Assembly (NCBI RefSeq): GCF_001625195.1
Contig: NC_054389.1
Coordinates: forward strand, 3,964,520 to 4,028,519
DNA: 64,000 nucleotides
From: Drechmeria coniospora
Taxonomy: Eukaryota > Ascomycota > Sordariomycetes > Hypocreales > Ophiocordycipitaceae
Reading direction: 5' to 3'
The notes under the pieces are model-generated. The model saw only the letters and a program-made list of their open reading frames with translations, ran no database searches and was not told where the DNA came from. Of this stretch, positions 46,563-57,097 are shown in pieces. The number at the start of each line of letters is the position of its first letter. The stretch's first letter is position 1. The position numbers were made by a program, and so were the translations under genes.

Positions 46563-47259
46563 ATGGCGGACGTGAAAGACTTGACAAGAGACATCGACCG
46601 GCTGGACGGCCAACTCGACAAGCTCGACGATGCGTTGCAGCCGCTCCTGACGGGCCTCGAGGAGCGTGCCTCTCAACTGCCGCTCCTGGACAAGGCCAAG
46701 TTCTTTTCACTCACCGCGTACTCCATCGAGTCTCTGCTCTTCTGTGCGTCTACGCCTTTTACTTTGCTCCGGCGAGAGAGCGACCTGCTGACTCTCCACG
46801 CGACGCAGCCGCCCTCAAGCTGCAGGGCGTCGACGCGCAGAACCATGCCGTCTTCACCGAGCTCAAGCGCGTGCAGCAGTACTTTGCCAAGATCAAGGCG
46901 ATAGAGGAGCCGGAGCCGACGGCGCAGCGGACGACATCCGTCAACCGCGAGGGCGCTGCGCGGGTGTTGAAGGCTGGCCTGGTAGTGCCCCCCCTCCGCA
47001 CCGTGTCCCTGTGCTGTCGTGACGGACCGTTGCTGACACATTCCCTTTCCAGTCGGACAACAAGGCGCTGAGCAGCAAGCTCGCAGAGAAGATTGCCGAA
47101 GAGCGCGCCAAAGCACTCTTGAAGTCTGTCGACGCCAGGAAGCGGCCCTCGGACGGCGTAGTGCCGCCCGCATCGGTCGGCGAGGCCCAGACGAGCAAGA
47201 AGCAGAAGCACGAGAGGAAAGACAAGAAGAATCAAAAACGCAACAAGCGGCAAGGCTAG
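46563..47259 (+). CDS. LRP1: C1D/LRP1 (Rrp47)-type exosome cofactor
   Basis: Three exons, 46563-46743, 46809-46981 and 47053-47259, give 186 aa. Introns have donors GTGCGT and GTAGTG, CTGAC branch sites and CAG acceptors; both junctions keep the frame (ESLLF to SALKLQGVDAQNH; VLKAGL to SDNKALSSK). The N-terminal Sas10/Utp3/C1D domain is clear: helices LTRDIDRLDGQLDKLDDAL and LLDKAKFFSLTAYSIESLLFSALKLQG, then VFTELKRVQQYFAKIKAIEE. The C-terminus is lysine-rich (KKQKHERKDKKNQKRNK), as in RNA-binding tails of Rrp47. In yeast Lrp1/Rrp47 partners Rrp6 in the nuclear exosome for 3' processing of stable RNAs. The gene is convergent with an unknown gene ending at 48098. Confidence 0.93.
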
Positions 47260-48097
47260 CTCTCGCCACTTTCATGTCTCCCGGCTTGGGACTCAACACC
47301 GAGCGCCCGTGGCCTCGCAAGACGATGAAGGGCCGTTTTCGGGATACGTTCAGGTGACACGGAACGCAAATGCATGCAACGGCGTATGGCGCATCTTCTG
47401 CTGCTTTGCAGGGAATATACAGTAATTTGGAACAGTACACTTATTAAAAATAGATTGCCCCCAGTCCAGACGACTGGACGACGGGAAATGGGATATGGGA
47501 AATGGCAGCTGGAGGATGTGCAGGCGGGGTGGGCGGGCTTCAATTGAAGGACGAGATTTGTGCAGTTCAATTTATCCAACCGCCTCGAACTCTTCTTACT
47601 GAACTCGTAACGCAAAAAAAAACACAAGAAAAAAAAACAAGCACCTCCGATATCTTCCAATTATTTTCTTGTCAGCTCGTCATGAACACCTGACAACCGC
47701 AATACTCCTCCATCATGGGAGACTATTCAATGAAATCGACAGATGTTAAACAAGGCAACTCCTCCACCTACCGATACAAATCTCGAGACAAATCGTCGCT
47801 GGTATATCGTCCGTGCCTGCACTAAGTTGTGTGTCAGAGAATGATTCGTCTCGTCGCAGAGTCCCTGCCCGTCCTCGTCCTGCCCGATTCTCTGGTCCTT
47901 TTTGACCCAAATTGTCGAGATGGGGAATTGGGGGAGACGGGATGACTGACTGCCTAAATTGGCAGTTGGGGGATTTGGAGTCTCATCATGGATGGCGGAC
48001 GGGCACACACCCATCGCCGAACAACCGACGACGGCACCGAGACCCACAATCTCTCGTCGCCTGGCCGAGACATGGTGGTTGCTCCCATGGCTCCGTG
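47260..48097. other. Convergent spacer
   Basis: This holds the 3' flanks of LRP1 and the unknown gene. A short A-rich tract lies near 47610-47640. No motif-bearing ORF is seen. Confidence 0.5.
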
Positions 48098-49256
48098 CTA
48101 GGACGAGGGACATGCTGCCACCGCTGCTTCCTTCATTGGTCGCCACCCCGTACCGTCCTCCTCCACAGCCTCCTGTTTCGTCGACGGCACTTTGGCCTGT
48201 GTGTGCCTCTGCTTCTCCCGTTTCTGGCTCCGAGGTGGAAGGATGGCGGCGAAGAGGCGGGCGCGGAGAGTTCCTTCTGGCTCGTAGGGAATGGCAGTCA
48301 CCTGAACCGGGATGGATATCTGTTCGACGGGTGGAACGGCAGGCCTGTTCAGCTGGTCGAGGGTCGACGAGGGGATCTCGGCCGTGTAGTGATGCACGTG
48401 GTCCCTGTCCGGCGAGGAGAACAAGACCTGGGGCTGCAGCGAGCCGCACCTGTCAGCAGAGTTTGAAGGGGTCATATCGAGGTCGGAGGCGGCAGCGTAC
48501 GAAAAAGGTGAGGGGCCCAATCTCGTACTGTCCCGTGTCGGCCTGATGCAAGGCTGCTATGTATTGGTGCTGCGCCACGGCGATGAGGAGCGCGACTATG
48601 TACGGGTCATGGTGCGGATCCTTGGGCGTGATGCTTTTCAACCTGAGCTTGAAGAGAGAGATGGCAATGTTGCGTGCCCGCCGCTCGAGCATGTTGGGGC
48701 TCAGGACGTCGGATCGCAAGGCCATGAGGCGAGCGTGGTCGGCAAAGGCGACGACGGGCGCCGCGCCCGGGACGGGCCTGTCGGAATCACCCCGGGGAAG
48801 GAGAAGGACGCATTTGAGGATGGCACGGCTGCGTCCGTTGAAGTAGAAGCGGACGTCTTTTCTGCAGAGGAGGGCGCACCGTCAGAGAGAGCACCCCGAG
48901 AAGGCTCGCGAGGAGGAGCAGAGGGATGAGGCGGACCGATCAATGAACGGATCATTCGAATCTGCCAGGAGGCCTAGGATGCTGATGGCACGATCGGCCA
49001 TGCGCCAGTTTTCCTGCGTACGCGTGTTGTTGTGCTGGGGGGCGGTGCCGTCTCCGGTGCCGTTCGATGACGTCGACGTCGGCGGCCCAGCAGCGGGAGC
49101 AGCGTCGCTGAAGGAGCATCGCAACAGCTCGAGCTGTCGGTTGGTCCAAAACAAGGGCGTCACGAATATCTTTTCTCGGCAGTGCGTGAGGGCAAGCTGT
49201 CTGATGGAGAGAACGGGAGAGAAATTGGGCGAAGTCTGCGGCGGCGGTGATGCCAT
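48098..49256 (-). CDS. Conserved-looking hypothetical protein, 338 aa, family not recognised
   Basis: Three exons on the minus strand, 49256-48937, 48861-48501 and 48433-48098, close in phase to 338 aa. The introns start GTCCGC and GTACGC and end at CTGCAG; each has a CTGAC-type branch site. Exon 1 starts MASPPPQTSPNFSPVLSIRQ and has a helical LSIRQLALTHCREKIFVTPLFWTNRQLELL. The middle reads KDVRFYFNGRSRAILKCVLLLPRG and ARNIAISLFKLRLKSITPKDPH, then PYIVALLIAVAQHQ, which look like a folded domain with strands and helices. The last exon has VLFSSPDRDHVHHYTAEIP and ends in a Lys/Gln/Glu-rich tail. There is no signal peptide or obvious membrane helix. I cannot name a family. The consistent splicing suggests a real gene. 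Confidence 0.7.
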
Positions 49257-50820
49257 GACCGTCGAATCTTACATCACTTGGACCTTGCTCTGCTTGCTTG
49301 GAGTTGGGGTGTTGCTCAGGAATCAAACTTGACCCACCAGTGACCGATCAGAGGGAGCGCAGTGCTGGGGTTAATGAACGTGGAGTACGGCCGGCAGGGG
49401 AAGATACTGCACACGGAGTGCTGTAAGTATAGGTGTACTGTAAGTACTCGTAGGTGTACCCGGTACTGTACTTGTGGGTGTAGTACCGCGTACTGTACTT
49501 GTAGGTGTACCGCGTAAGTACTGCAATAGGTGTACTTACTTGCGGTGCAGGGTATTGCTCATAATACCTCCATGTACATGGAAATAGAGCGCAGCAAGTA
49601 CAACTACAAACGACTAGGTACATGCACTTTGTATACGAAGCGCAAGTGCTGTAGGGAGTATTACTGGCTCTGCAGTACCGGATACCGCTGATGACGGGAC
49701 AGCCTTGTTCCATCCACTGCAAGGTTCCCGCCCGCATACCACTGCGGCGTCAGCGTTCCCATGATTGTCCGCATTTGCTTGGTCTGGTGGTCTGCCGGGT
49801 CTTTTGTTGCTTCTGGGAATAGCATTGACGTCCGTCTGTTCAAGGACCAGGTCGTGCAAGTACGGAGCATTCCGCAACGACTCGTACCTAGCCGAAGAGC
49901 CCGTAGCCGCTCCGAACCTTTCCGTAACTCGCCGCAAGAGTAAGTACATGTACCTATCCATCCGTACCACCCGAGTCTCTACCCAGCTGTACTGTACACT
50001 ATACCTCCCCATGAACAACATTTTAATAATGATTACCGTACAACGCACTGTACATGCAAGTACGGAGTACATGGGCGCGGTATCCGTAATACTTGGGTAC
50101 ATGAATTTGTGTGTATTGCACCCTGCAATGAGTACAACTTTGCCTAGTCTCGCCACGCAAAAAGAGGATGCAAGAAAGAGCAAGCATACAGTGGCAAGGA
50201 CCCAAGTGCAAAGGAAAGCTTGCTGGGGAGATGAATGTTCCGGCGCCTGAGAAAGTATACATTTTTCACCGTACAATATCCATCCCGGCAACACGTGGGC
50301 GGAGTACTCCGTACAGTTGCGGTTCATGTGCCTGCACTTGAGTACAAGTACCTGTAGTATTTACTTGCACTCTACGGAGTACCAGTAACTACAGTTCATG
50401 TGCTTCCAGTTACTCCAACTGTGCTGTGCTGTAAAACTCCGTAATCACGTCCTACATGTACCTGTACTCCGTACCTGGAATCGTCAAGTACGAAATTCGG
50501 GGTATTACATGCACATACAGATTCAGTGCACCGTGTAATACTCCGTACCACGTCCTAGACTTTATGACTTTTATTACTTCAGCCTGCCTGCAACTGCCAC
50601 ACCCCTCGCCCCCTGGGACCCCACACCTCGCATGCAAATTGCGGCACTCTCATTGGCTGGCAGATTCCTGACTCCTCTGGTAGCCTCGTCAAAGCTTCCG
50701 AGACGCCAGCCCGAATCTCTTCCGTCAACTCCTCACCTGCTAAACAGCCTGTCCCTTCGCTCGTCCACCACCGCATACCCAGCATACCCATCGCCTACCA
50801 CCACCACCACCGCCGCCGTC
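49257..50820. other. Intergenic region with long GTAC-rich tracts
   Basis: Two blocks are rich in GTAC words: 49400-49610, with an irregular repeat of about 25-30 nt of the type GTACTGTACTTGTAGGTGTA, and 49940-50560, with a CGGAGTACTCCG palindrome at 50300-50311. The rightmost 200 nt, rich in CCACCACCAC, precede the MIX17 start. No gene is supported. Confidence 0.5.
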
Positions 50821-51465
50821 ATGCCTCGTCAACGCTCCGTCGGCCGTGCCCCCAGCCGTCCCACCGCTGCCGCCGCACCCGCCCCTCAGCAGCACCGGCC
50901 GGCGACCACCATGGCCGCACCGCCCACCCACGCCGCGCCTCCCCAGCAGATGGCCCCGGCGCCCGTCCAGTCCGCCGGCCCGGGTCTCTTCGGCCAGATG
51001 GCCAGCACCGCCGCGTACGTCCTTCTTGCTCCGTTTCCCCCCTGCCCTCCTTCGTGTCCAGCTCCGAGCCTCGGCGTGCGCCCGCAAACCTGCTCGTCAA
51101 AACCGTCTCAAGGTTTGTCGGAGCGGGTGCGGAAACGCTCGAACCTTGTGGCGCGCGCTTGGCTTTGCCGTCGCGGTAGAGGGAAGGAATCGTGAGGCTA
51201 ATACGCCTTCAGCGGTGTCGCCATCGGTTCTTCGGTCGGCCACGCCATCGGCGGCTTGTTCAGCGGCGGCTCCTCGGCCGAGGCCGCGCCCCAACAGCCC
51301 GTCCAGGCGCAGGCGGCCCAGCCGCAGCAGCAGTACGGCAACAACTGCCAGGGTGCGGCCCAGCAGTTTACCAAGTGCTTGGACGACAACGGCGGCAACA
51401 TGCAAATCTGCAACTGGTACCTCGAGCAGCTCAAGGCATGCCAGGCCGCCGCCGCTCCGTACTAA
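50821..51465 (+). CDS. MIX17: Twin CX9C (CHCH) mitochondrial protein, MIX17/CHCHD2-CHCHD10-like
   Basis: Two exons, 50821-51014 and 51213-51465, give 148 aa. The 198-nt intron (donor GTACGT, GCTAAT branch, acceptor CAG) joins MASTAA to GVAIGSSVGHAIGG, a conserved glycine-rich hydrophobic segment of the family. The N-terminus MPRQRSVGRAPSRP is Arg-rich and is followed by a Pro/Ala/Gln-rich stretch. The C-terminal CHCH domain is complete, with C110-X9-C120 and C131-X9-C141. Such proteins are oxidised in the intermembrane space by Mia40/Erv1. Human homologues CHCHD2 and CHCHD10 affect respiration and cristae. The gene is convergent with the UBX gene (223 nt between stops). Confidence 0.93.
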
Positions 51466-51688
51466 GCCCCCCGCCACGAGGAGCCGTCTTTCGCAAACAT
51501 GTCGAGCGAGTTGCCTTGGACCGAGCATGACTTTACGACAAGCCGCATGTCATCACTAGAGAGGGGGAGGGTGGGCCACGGAGACGATGGTCTTGGCTTC
51601 GCATTGTATCATACGCTGCAGCATTCTCGCTCTAATGTAATTCTCCACACAACCTGCGTACAGGGAGGGACATGGATCAACGTCGCAT

Positions 51689-53179
51689 CTACGATTCATC
51701 CTCTGGTCGTGGCTCAAAATTCAGCTGTCGTGCACGGTCCGTCAGTCGGGCCTTGAACCATCGTCACTGATTCTCGCATCGGGTGGGGGACACGTACCGA
51801 ATTGCCGTTGTAGAGCTGGTAATCCCTCTGCTCGTCCTTGGGAGATTTCCTCCGCCGCATGCCACCCTCCTTCTCCTGAGCCGCCACGGCAGAGCTTTCC
51901 GGCGTAGGGGTCGGATCCGGAGGCGGGCCGGTCCTCGGCGGGCCGGCGCTGACGAGCGTCATCAACCACGTGAAGAAGCCGACGATGGCCTGCAGCATCC
52001 TCGACCAGACGCTCGGCGAGTCGGATTCGTACGCCGACGAGAATCCATCGACCGAGACGAGGTACAGGGTCGATGACGGCGACAGGCCGAGCTCGCCGAG
52101 GTCCTTTTCTTCCTCCGTTTCGTCGATTGACCTGTTGGCGCTCGGACCGAGAATGTGTCGAAAGGTGTAGGGTGCGTTTTGATCCCCTTCGTGTCCGTCC
52201 ACCCAGGCCCTCACTTGCCGCAACGAGCTCGTCGTCTTGAAGCGCGATCGCACCATCGAACCGTCCAACAGCCGGGCCTGGATAAAGGTCATCTCGCCCG
52301 GTTTCGACATGGACGGCAGCTTCGTCTCGGGCGCGTTCACGAGCGCCGCCGCCACCTCGCTCGCCTTTATGCTGTCGATGCGGTGCTGCACCCTCCTGGC
52401 CTCGCGCTCCCGCCGCTCGGCCTTGTCGGCCTCGATGCGCTGCATGATTCGCTTGCGCTCCTCCAGCTGCTGCTGGCGCTTCGTCTTGACCAGCTCGGCT
52501 TGCTTGTGCGCCTTGGCGGCATCCGTGTTGGCGCCCGCCTCCGCCTCCGCCTTGGCCTTGTCCCTTCTCTTCTCGCGCTCCTCCTTCGCCTTGCGATCGG
52601 CTTCTGCCTTTTCCGCCCGCAGCCTGGCGGCGCGGTTGGCCAGCACCGTCTCTATCCTCGACCTCTGTATCGCCTCGGCCTCGGACAGCGGGTTGGAGGC
52701 CGCCTCGGCCGCCGCGGGGGGGGCGGGGGGGCGCGTTACGTCAAAGGCATGCTGAACGCGGCGAACAAAGTCTTCCCTGCTCGTGCCCGGAGCAAAGTAT
52801 TCCTTAAGCTCGCCGTGCTTCATGATGACGATGGTGGGCACGCGCGGCAGAGGAAAGATCTGGGCGAGGTATCCGGCCTCGTCCGAGCCCGCCTGCAGAC
52901 GCAAGGCGACGGCCCGCGTCTCGATGAGCTCCTTGACCTGCCTGTCGTTAGCGGACCGTCGTTGGACGGGAAGCGAGAGCGTACGGAGCTGTCCTGCAGA
53001 AACTCGGACTCCCATTGCTCGCTCTCCTCGTTGCCATCTGCCTTTTTGGTCAGCAGCCATACGCGACGCGAGGGGGAAGGGAGGACGGAGGACGGCTGAC
53101 CGGTGACGAAGCAAAAGACGAGCTTCTGCTGGCCGACGGCGGATGAGATGCCCTCCTGGAGGGATCCTTTGTAGAACAT
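51689..53179 (-). CDS. UBX-domain ER membrane protein, UBXN4/erasin-like
   Basis: Four exons on the minus strand, 53179-53101, 53037-52985, 52937-51798 and 51724-51689, give 435 aa. Short introns are required by frame; the last joins YNGNS to LNFEPRPEDES, the usual C-terminus of this family. The N-terminus (MFYKGSLQEG...KLVFCFVTDGNEESEQWESEFLQD) and AVALRLQAGSDEAGYLAQIFPLPRVPTIVIMKHGELKEY form a thioredoxin-like UAS domain. A long charged coiled coil spans about residues 133-243, a UBX domain about 259-340, and a hydrophobic hairpin-like segment about 354-373 (VWSRMLQAIVGFFTWLMTLV). UBX domains bind p97/Cdc48, and human UBXN4 promotes ER-associated degradation from the ER membrane. The order UAS, coiled coil, UBX, membrane segment matches that protein, so the same role is likely. 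Confidence 0.9.
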
Positions 53180-54104
53180 GACGATGAAGAAGGAGTGGGC
53201 ACGAGATGAACGGCTCAGCGAGTAGGCGCCTGTTGGGCAAGACACATTCGAACGTCGGTCGGTCGGCCGGTCGTCGGTGCGGGGTGTATTGTGACCAAGA
53301 GAAACGAAATGGAATACAGGGAAAAAATGAATGAATTATTGCTGGAGTATTGGATGGAGGAAGCGATGGTCGAATGCGTGAGCGGAAGCGATGAGTCTCG
53401 GATGAAGAGTTGTCTCGCCACTACACCATGCCAGCGAGCTGTGTTGTATGCGTCCACCTGTAAGTACAGATCGTACTTTACACGCCGTACTCTTCGCCAG
53501 TGCTGGTGTCGAGCAGAGGTTGAGGCTAGTGAGCGAGCTTTCCCGATGCGGCCATTGCCCACGGCAGGCAGGCGGTGAGGGCCATATGCCGTATCATGTG
53601 CAAGTACATATAAGTACAGTCCAAGTCGGAGTGCATGTACAACAAGTACTTGCTGAAGTACTCCGTAGGTGTACTCCGTACTGTGCATGTACTGTACATG
53701 TGAGGGGCTATGAATACTCGACACTGCCAAGGAGCAAGCAAGCAAATACTGTAAGTACTTGCTGTGAATGTAAGTACAGTACATTACGTAGTACAATACG
53801 GAGTACAGTACATTACGTAGTACAGTACAGTACATTGCGTAGTACAGTACAGTACAAAGCACAGTACAGAGTACAGTACTTACAGTACGTAGAACAGTGC
53901 AGTATAAAGTACAGTACAACTACTTAGCTCTGGGTCTAGCCATTCTGGTGGGCAGTCGCTGGTGGTGGTGACTAACAAGGTCCTATGGTGCTAGAGATTG
54001 TATGGAGTATTATGTACTTTGCTATTGCTGAGATCTCTCACTCATCCGCGAAATGAGCTTCCGGTGAATGGCCTCCGCTGCGCTCGCATCGCCCGCTGAC
54101 TGCA
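53180..54104. other. Divergent intergenic region with GTAC-rich array
   Basis: This is the promoter region of the UBX gene (left) and SURF1 (right). GTACTCCGTAGGTGTAC words at 53590-53710 are followed by the array at 53770-53915. No gene is seen. Confidence 0.5.
53770..53915. repeat. Imperfect repeat of GTACAGTACATTACGTA words
   Basis: Units of about 27-33 nt built from GTACAGTACATTACGTAGTACA recur three to four times with substitutions, then break down into CAGTACAGAGTAC words. It is an extreme case of the GTAC enrichment seen in other intergenic regions. Confidence 0.7.
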
Positions 54105-55329
54105 ATGAACTCGGCACGAGGCCTGCTTCGGAGCCTTCCGGCACGCGGCCTCGTCAGAAACGGCCACCGGTGCGCCAGAGTTGCGCGGCCGGCACCTCCC
54201 TGCCCAACCATCAGACGGCCGTTGACGACGACGGCCTCCTCTCGCGCCTCCCAACGGCAGCCCGTCGAGGAGGCCGACTTCGTCTCCATACTCGATGCGC
54301 CGCCCAAGATTGTCCGCGCCGGCCGCAGACATGGCCCGGGCCTCCTCCTCCTCGGTTCGCTCCCTCCCGCCATTGGTCTTGGTCGTCCGCACGGCGAGTG
54401 ACCGGCCGAGCATGGGACTAACGGCCACCCGGCAGCCCTCATCCCCGTCACGGCCTTTGCCCTCGGCACGTGGCAAGTCCAGCGTCTTGGATGGAAGAGC
54501 GACCTCATCGCCAAGTTTGAGGACCGGCTCGTGCGCGAACCCCTTCCCCTGCCGCCCACCGTCGATCCCGCCGCGATCCACGAGTTCGACTACCGGCGGG
54601 TGCTTGCCTCGGGTCGCTTCCGTCACGATCAGGAGATGCTCATCGGGCCGCGCATGCGTGACGGCAAGGATGGCTACATGGTCGTGACGCCTCTCGAACG
54701 CGACGGCGGCTCGACCGTCCTCGTCAACCGCGGCTGGATTAGCAAGAAGCACCGCCATCAGCGATCCAGGCCGGATTCCTTGCCGCAGGGTCCCGTCACC
54801 GTCGAGGGCCTCCTGCGGGAGCCGTGGAAGAAGAACATGTTTACGCCCGAGAACAGACCGGAAAAGGGCGAGTTTTACTTTCCCGACGTCGCCCAGATGG
54901 CGGCCCTGACCGGCAGCCAACCCGTCTGGGTGGAAGCTACTATGGGTATATCTCCATCTACTTTGGTCATCCGTTCATTCCGCTCCATCCATCATGGCCC
55001 CATCCATTCATCCATGTCATTCTTGCCCAGCTGATGCTAACAAACGAGCCATCTGGCAGAGCCCGAGTTCATGCGCATGATGGACTACGAAGCCCGCGGC
55101 ATCCCTTTTGGACGTGCTGCCGAAGTCAATCTGCGGAACAACCACGCGCAGTACATATTTACATGGTGCGTAGTCGTCGCACGTCGGCTTCTTCTTTCGG
55201 CTCGCGTCCGGACTGACATGGCGAACCAGGTATGCGTTGGCCGCTGCCACCTCCGTCATGCTGTACTTGGTCACCAAGAAGCCGGCAAACAGCGTAGCCC
55301 GCCGAGTTCAGGCGATTCAAAAGGCGTAA
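54105..55329 (+). CDS. SHY1: SURF1 (Shy1) cytochrome c oxidase assembly factor, mitochondrial inner membrane
   Basis: Four exons, 54105-54354, 54436-54945, 55060-55165 and 55230-55329, give 321 aa with all phases closing (phase 1, 1 and 2 introns). The Arg-rich N-terminus (MNSARGLLRSLPARGLVRNG) suits mitochondrial import. The SURF1 pattern is clear: ALIPVTAFALGTWQVQRLGWK at the first membrane helix, EFDYRRVLASGRF, TVLVNRGWIS, PVTVEGLLREPWKKNMFTPENRPEKGEFYFPDV, and EPEFMRMMDYEARGIPFGR...NLRNNHAQYIFTWYALAAATSVMLY with the second helix. Shy1/SURF1 helps insert haem A and early assembly of Cox1 in complex IV. The stop is 66 nt from the stop of the convergent CENP-T gene, so the 3' UTRs probably overlap. 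Confidence 0.95.
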
Positions 55330-55395
55330 GTAAGGTGGCCGAGGTGGCGGCACGGGGGTGGGTGTAGGCCGCGCTGGGTTGCCGATCGGACGCCA

Positions 55396-57097
55396 TCAAC
55401 CCGTCTCGGTCGCCTCTTCGGCAGCCCCACGCGATCGTCGAGCGCGACGTTGCTTGGTGGGCGGAGGCACGGGTACGGGCATCCGCAGCTCCTGCAGCAT
55501 TTCGCGGGGGAGGTGCCTCTGCGCGAGCGAGAACAATGTAGTGTCCGAGCCGACTTGCCGTTGCCTCGACAATGTTAGATTGGGATCAAGCAAGCAAGCA
55601 AGCAAGCAAGCAAAAAAACAACAAATCATGAGACCAAGTCGAGGCTTCGCGTGAGCCAAGAGACATACCTGCGCATCAACGTCACCACGTCACTCTGCTC
55701 GATTGTTTTTCGTTTCGCGTGCGCTGCGTAGGCGCCGAGGTCATCGCCCAGTTGCTCAAAGAACCACTCGGACGCCTGCGTCAGGGCGGTCAAGGTCTCG
55801 GCCGAGATTCGACGGTTGCTGAGGCCCGACGACTGGAGAGCCGTCTGTGCTACCCTCTTGACGAAGGAGGGTGGCAGTGGCGGGTACTCGGAGCCATGTT
55901 TCGAGATTCGCTTCCGCTGCTTCCGCGCCTTTGGTGCCCGTCGTCTTGGCTCTGGCGCAACCTCTGTCAAGTCGTTGGTGCTGTGCGCCGGCGACGCCAC
56001 GTGCCACTGGCGCGAGTCATCCTCTGTTGCCATGGATCCTGCAGAGGGGCGGCGTGCCGAGGGAGGATCCGAATCGGGGCCGGCCTCTCCCTCGGCCGGG
56101 GGGTCGGACATGAGAAATGTAGTCTGATCGTCGAGGCCGGCGGGCAGCTGCAGGCCAAAGTCGCTCTCACGGCCCATCGTCGTGCGTCGTGTTGGGTCCG
56201 CATCAATGCTGCGGCCTCAGGGTTAGCGGGACCGCGCCGCGGCTCGAGGTGGCATCCAACTGACCGGTCATATGTCGCGTCGCCCAGATCAGCGTTGGCT
56301 TGCTGGTCATCCAGCAGGCTAGGGAAGAAGTCCGACTGCCGGCCACCGTGCTGCGTGGCATCATTACTGTCGAGAAAGTCGCTAAAGGGGGCGCTGGCAA
56401 AACTACCACGAGACAGCCTCGACGCCGGTTGCTCGCTGAGGGCGCGGCGGGGCAGCTCAACCGACTGGACCGTGTAGTTTTCGTCCTCGAGGCCGACGGA
56501 GCGGGGCGGCTGAAGATCCGAGTCGTCGTCGTCGTCGAGGGGCAGGGAAAGACGCGGACTGTCGACGAACAAGCCGCCGTCGTCGTCGTCGTCGTCGAGG
56601 GGCAGGGAAAGACGCGGACTGTTGACGAACAAGGCGTCGTCGTCGTCGTCGTCGTCTTCCTCGGGGATCGCGGCGATGCTCGACCGTTTGTCACGCGGGG
56701 ATGACGACGACACAATTGGCTGGCTCACGGGAGCCAGAGCCCTGCCTAGGTTACGTAGGATGTCCATGGGTGTTTCTCTCTGCTCCCTGATGCTGCGTCG
56801 ACGATTCTTTCCCGGCGTGTACATGGCCGTCCTTCGTTGGTCGACGGCCTTGCGGGCGGCCTTTGCGTGGGGGGTCGGCGCGTTGTTTCGACGCCCCCCA
56901 GATGCCGACGTGGCTCGGCGGACGGAGGCGAGGAGGTCGCGGGAAGGGTTCCGATCGAGCGGCGTGCGCAGCTGGCGACGGGACGATGCCGGCTCGGCGC
57001 TGCTGGGCCGCCCGGTCGGTGTTGCCGCGGCAGGAGGAGCATGGAGGAGGCCGCCGACCTTTCCGTGCGTGCCTCTTGCTCCGGGCGTAGAGGCCAT
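55396..57097 (-). CDS. CENP-T-like inner kinetochore protein (CENP-T histone-fold)
   Basis: Three exons on the minus strand, 57097-56265, 56208-55669 and 55564-55396, give 513 aa. Introns start GTCAGT and GTATGT; acceptors are CAG and GAG. The C-terminal histone fold spans about residues 405-490: PSFVKRVAQTALQSSGLSN, ISAETLTALTQASEWFFEQLGDDLGAYAAHAKRKTIEQSDVVTLMRRQRQV, then TTLFSLAQRHLPREMLQELRMP. This is the CENP-T C-terminal signature; in other species it pairs with CENP-W and binds centromeric DNA. The N-terminal 400 residues are disordered and basic with many SP/TP sites. A 20-residue duplicated acidic block (about 156-195) repeats SPRLSLPLDDDDD. In yeast and vertebrates the CENP-T N-terminus recruits Ndc80 and is controlled by CDK. 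Confidence 0.9.
55583..55620. repeat. CAAG tetranucleotide microsatellite in CENP-T intron 2
   Basis: About seven CAAG units followed by an A-rich tail lie within the 104-nt intron 55565-55668. On the coding strand they read as a CTTG run between the donor and the CTAAC branch site. Confidence 0.85.
56515..56665. repeat. 60-nt in-frame duplication in CENP-T
   Basis: Two copies of a 60-nt unit, rich in GTCGTC on the + strand, encode the block LFV(N/D)SPRLSLPLDDDDD twice. The GTC runs between the units vary in length. The copies are nearly identical in DNA, which suggests recent duplication or slippage. Confidence 0.85.

Noticed and set aside
52155..53099. 314-codon + strand ORF
   Set aside because: Antisense shadow of the UBX gene.
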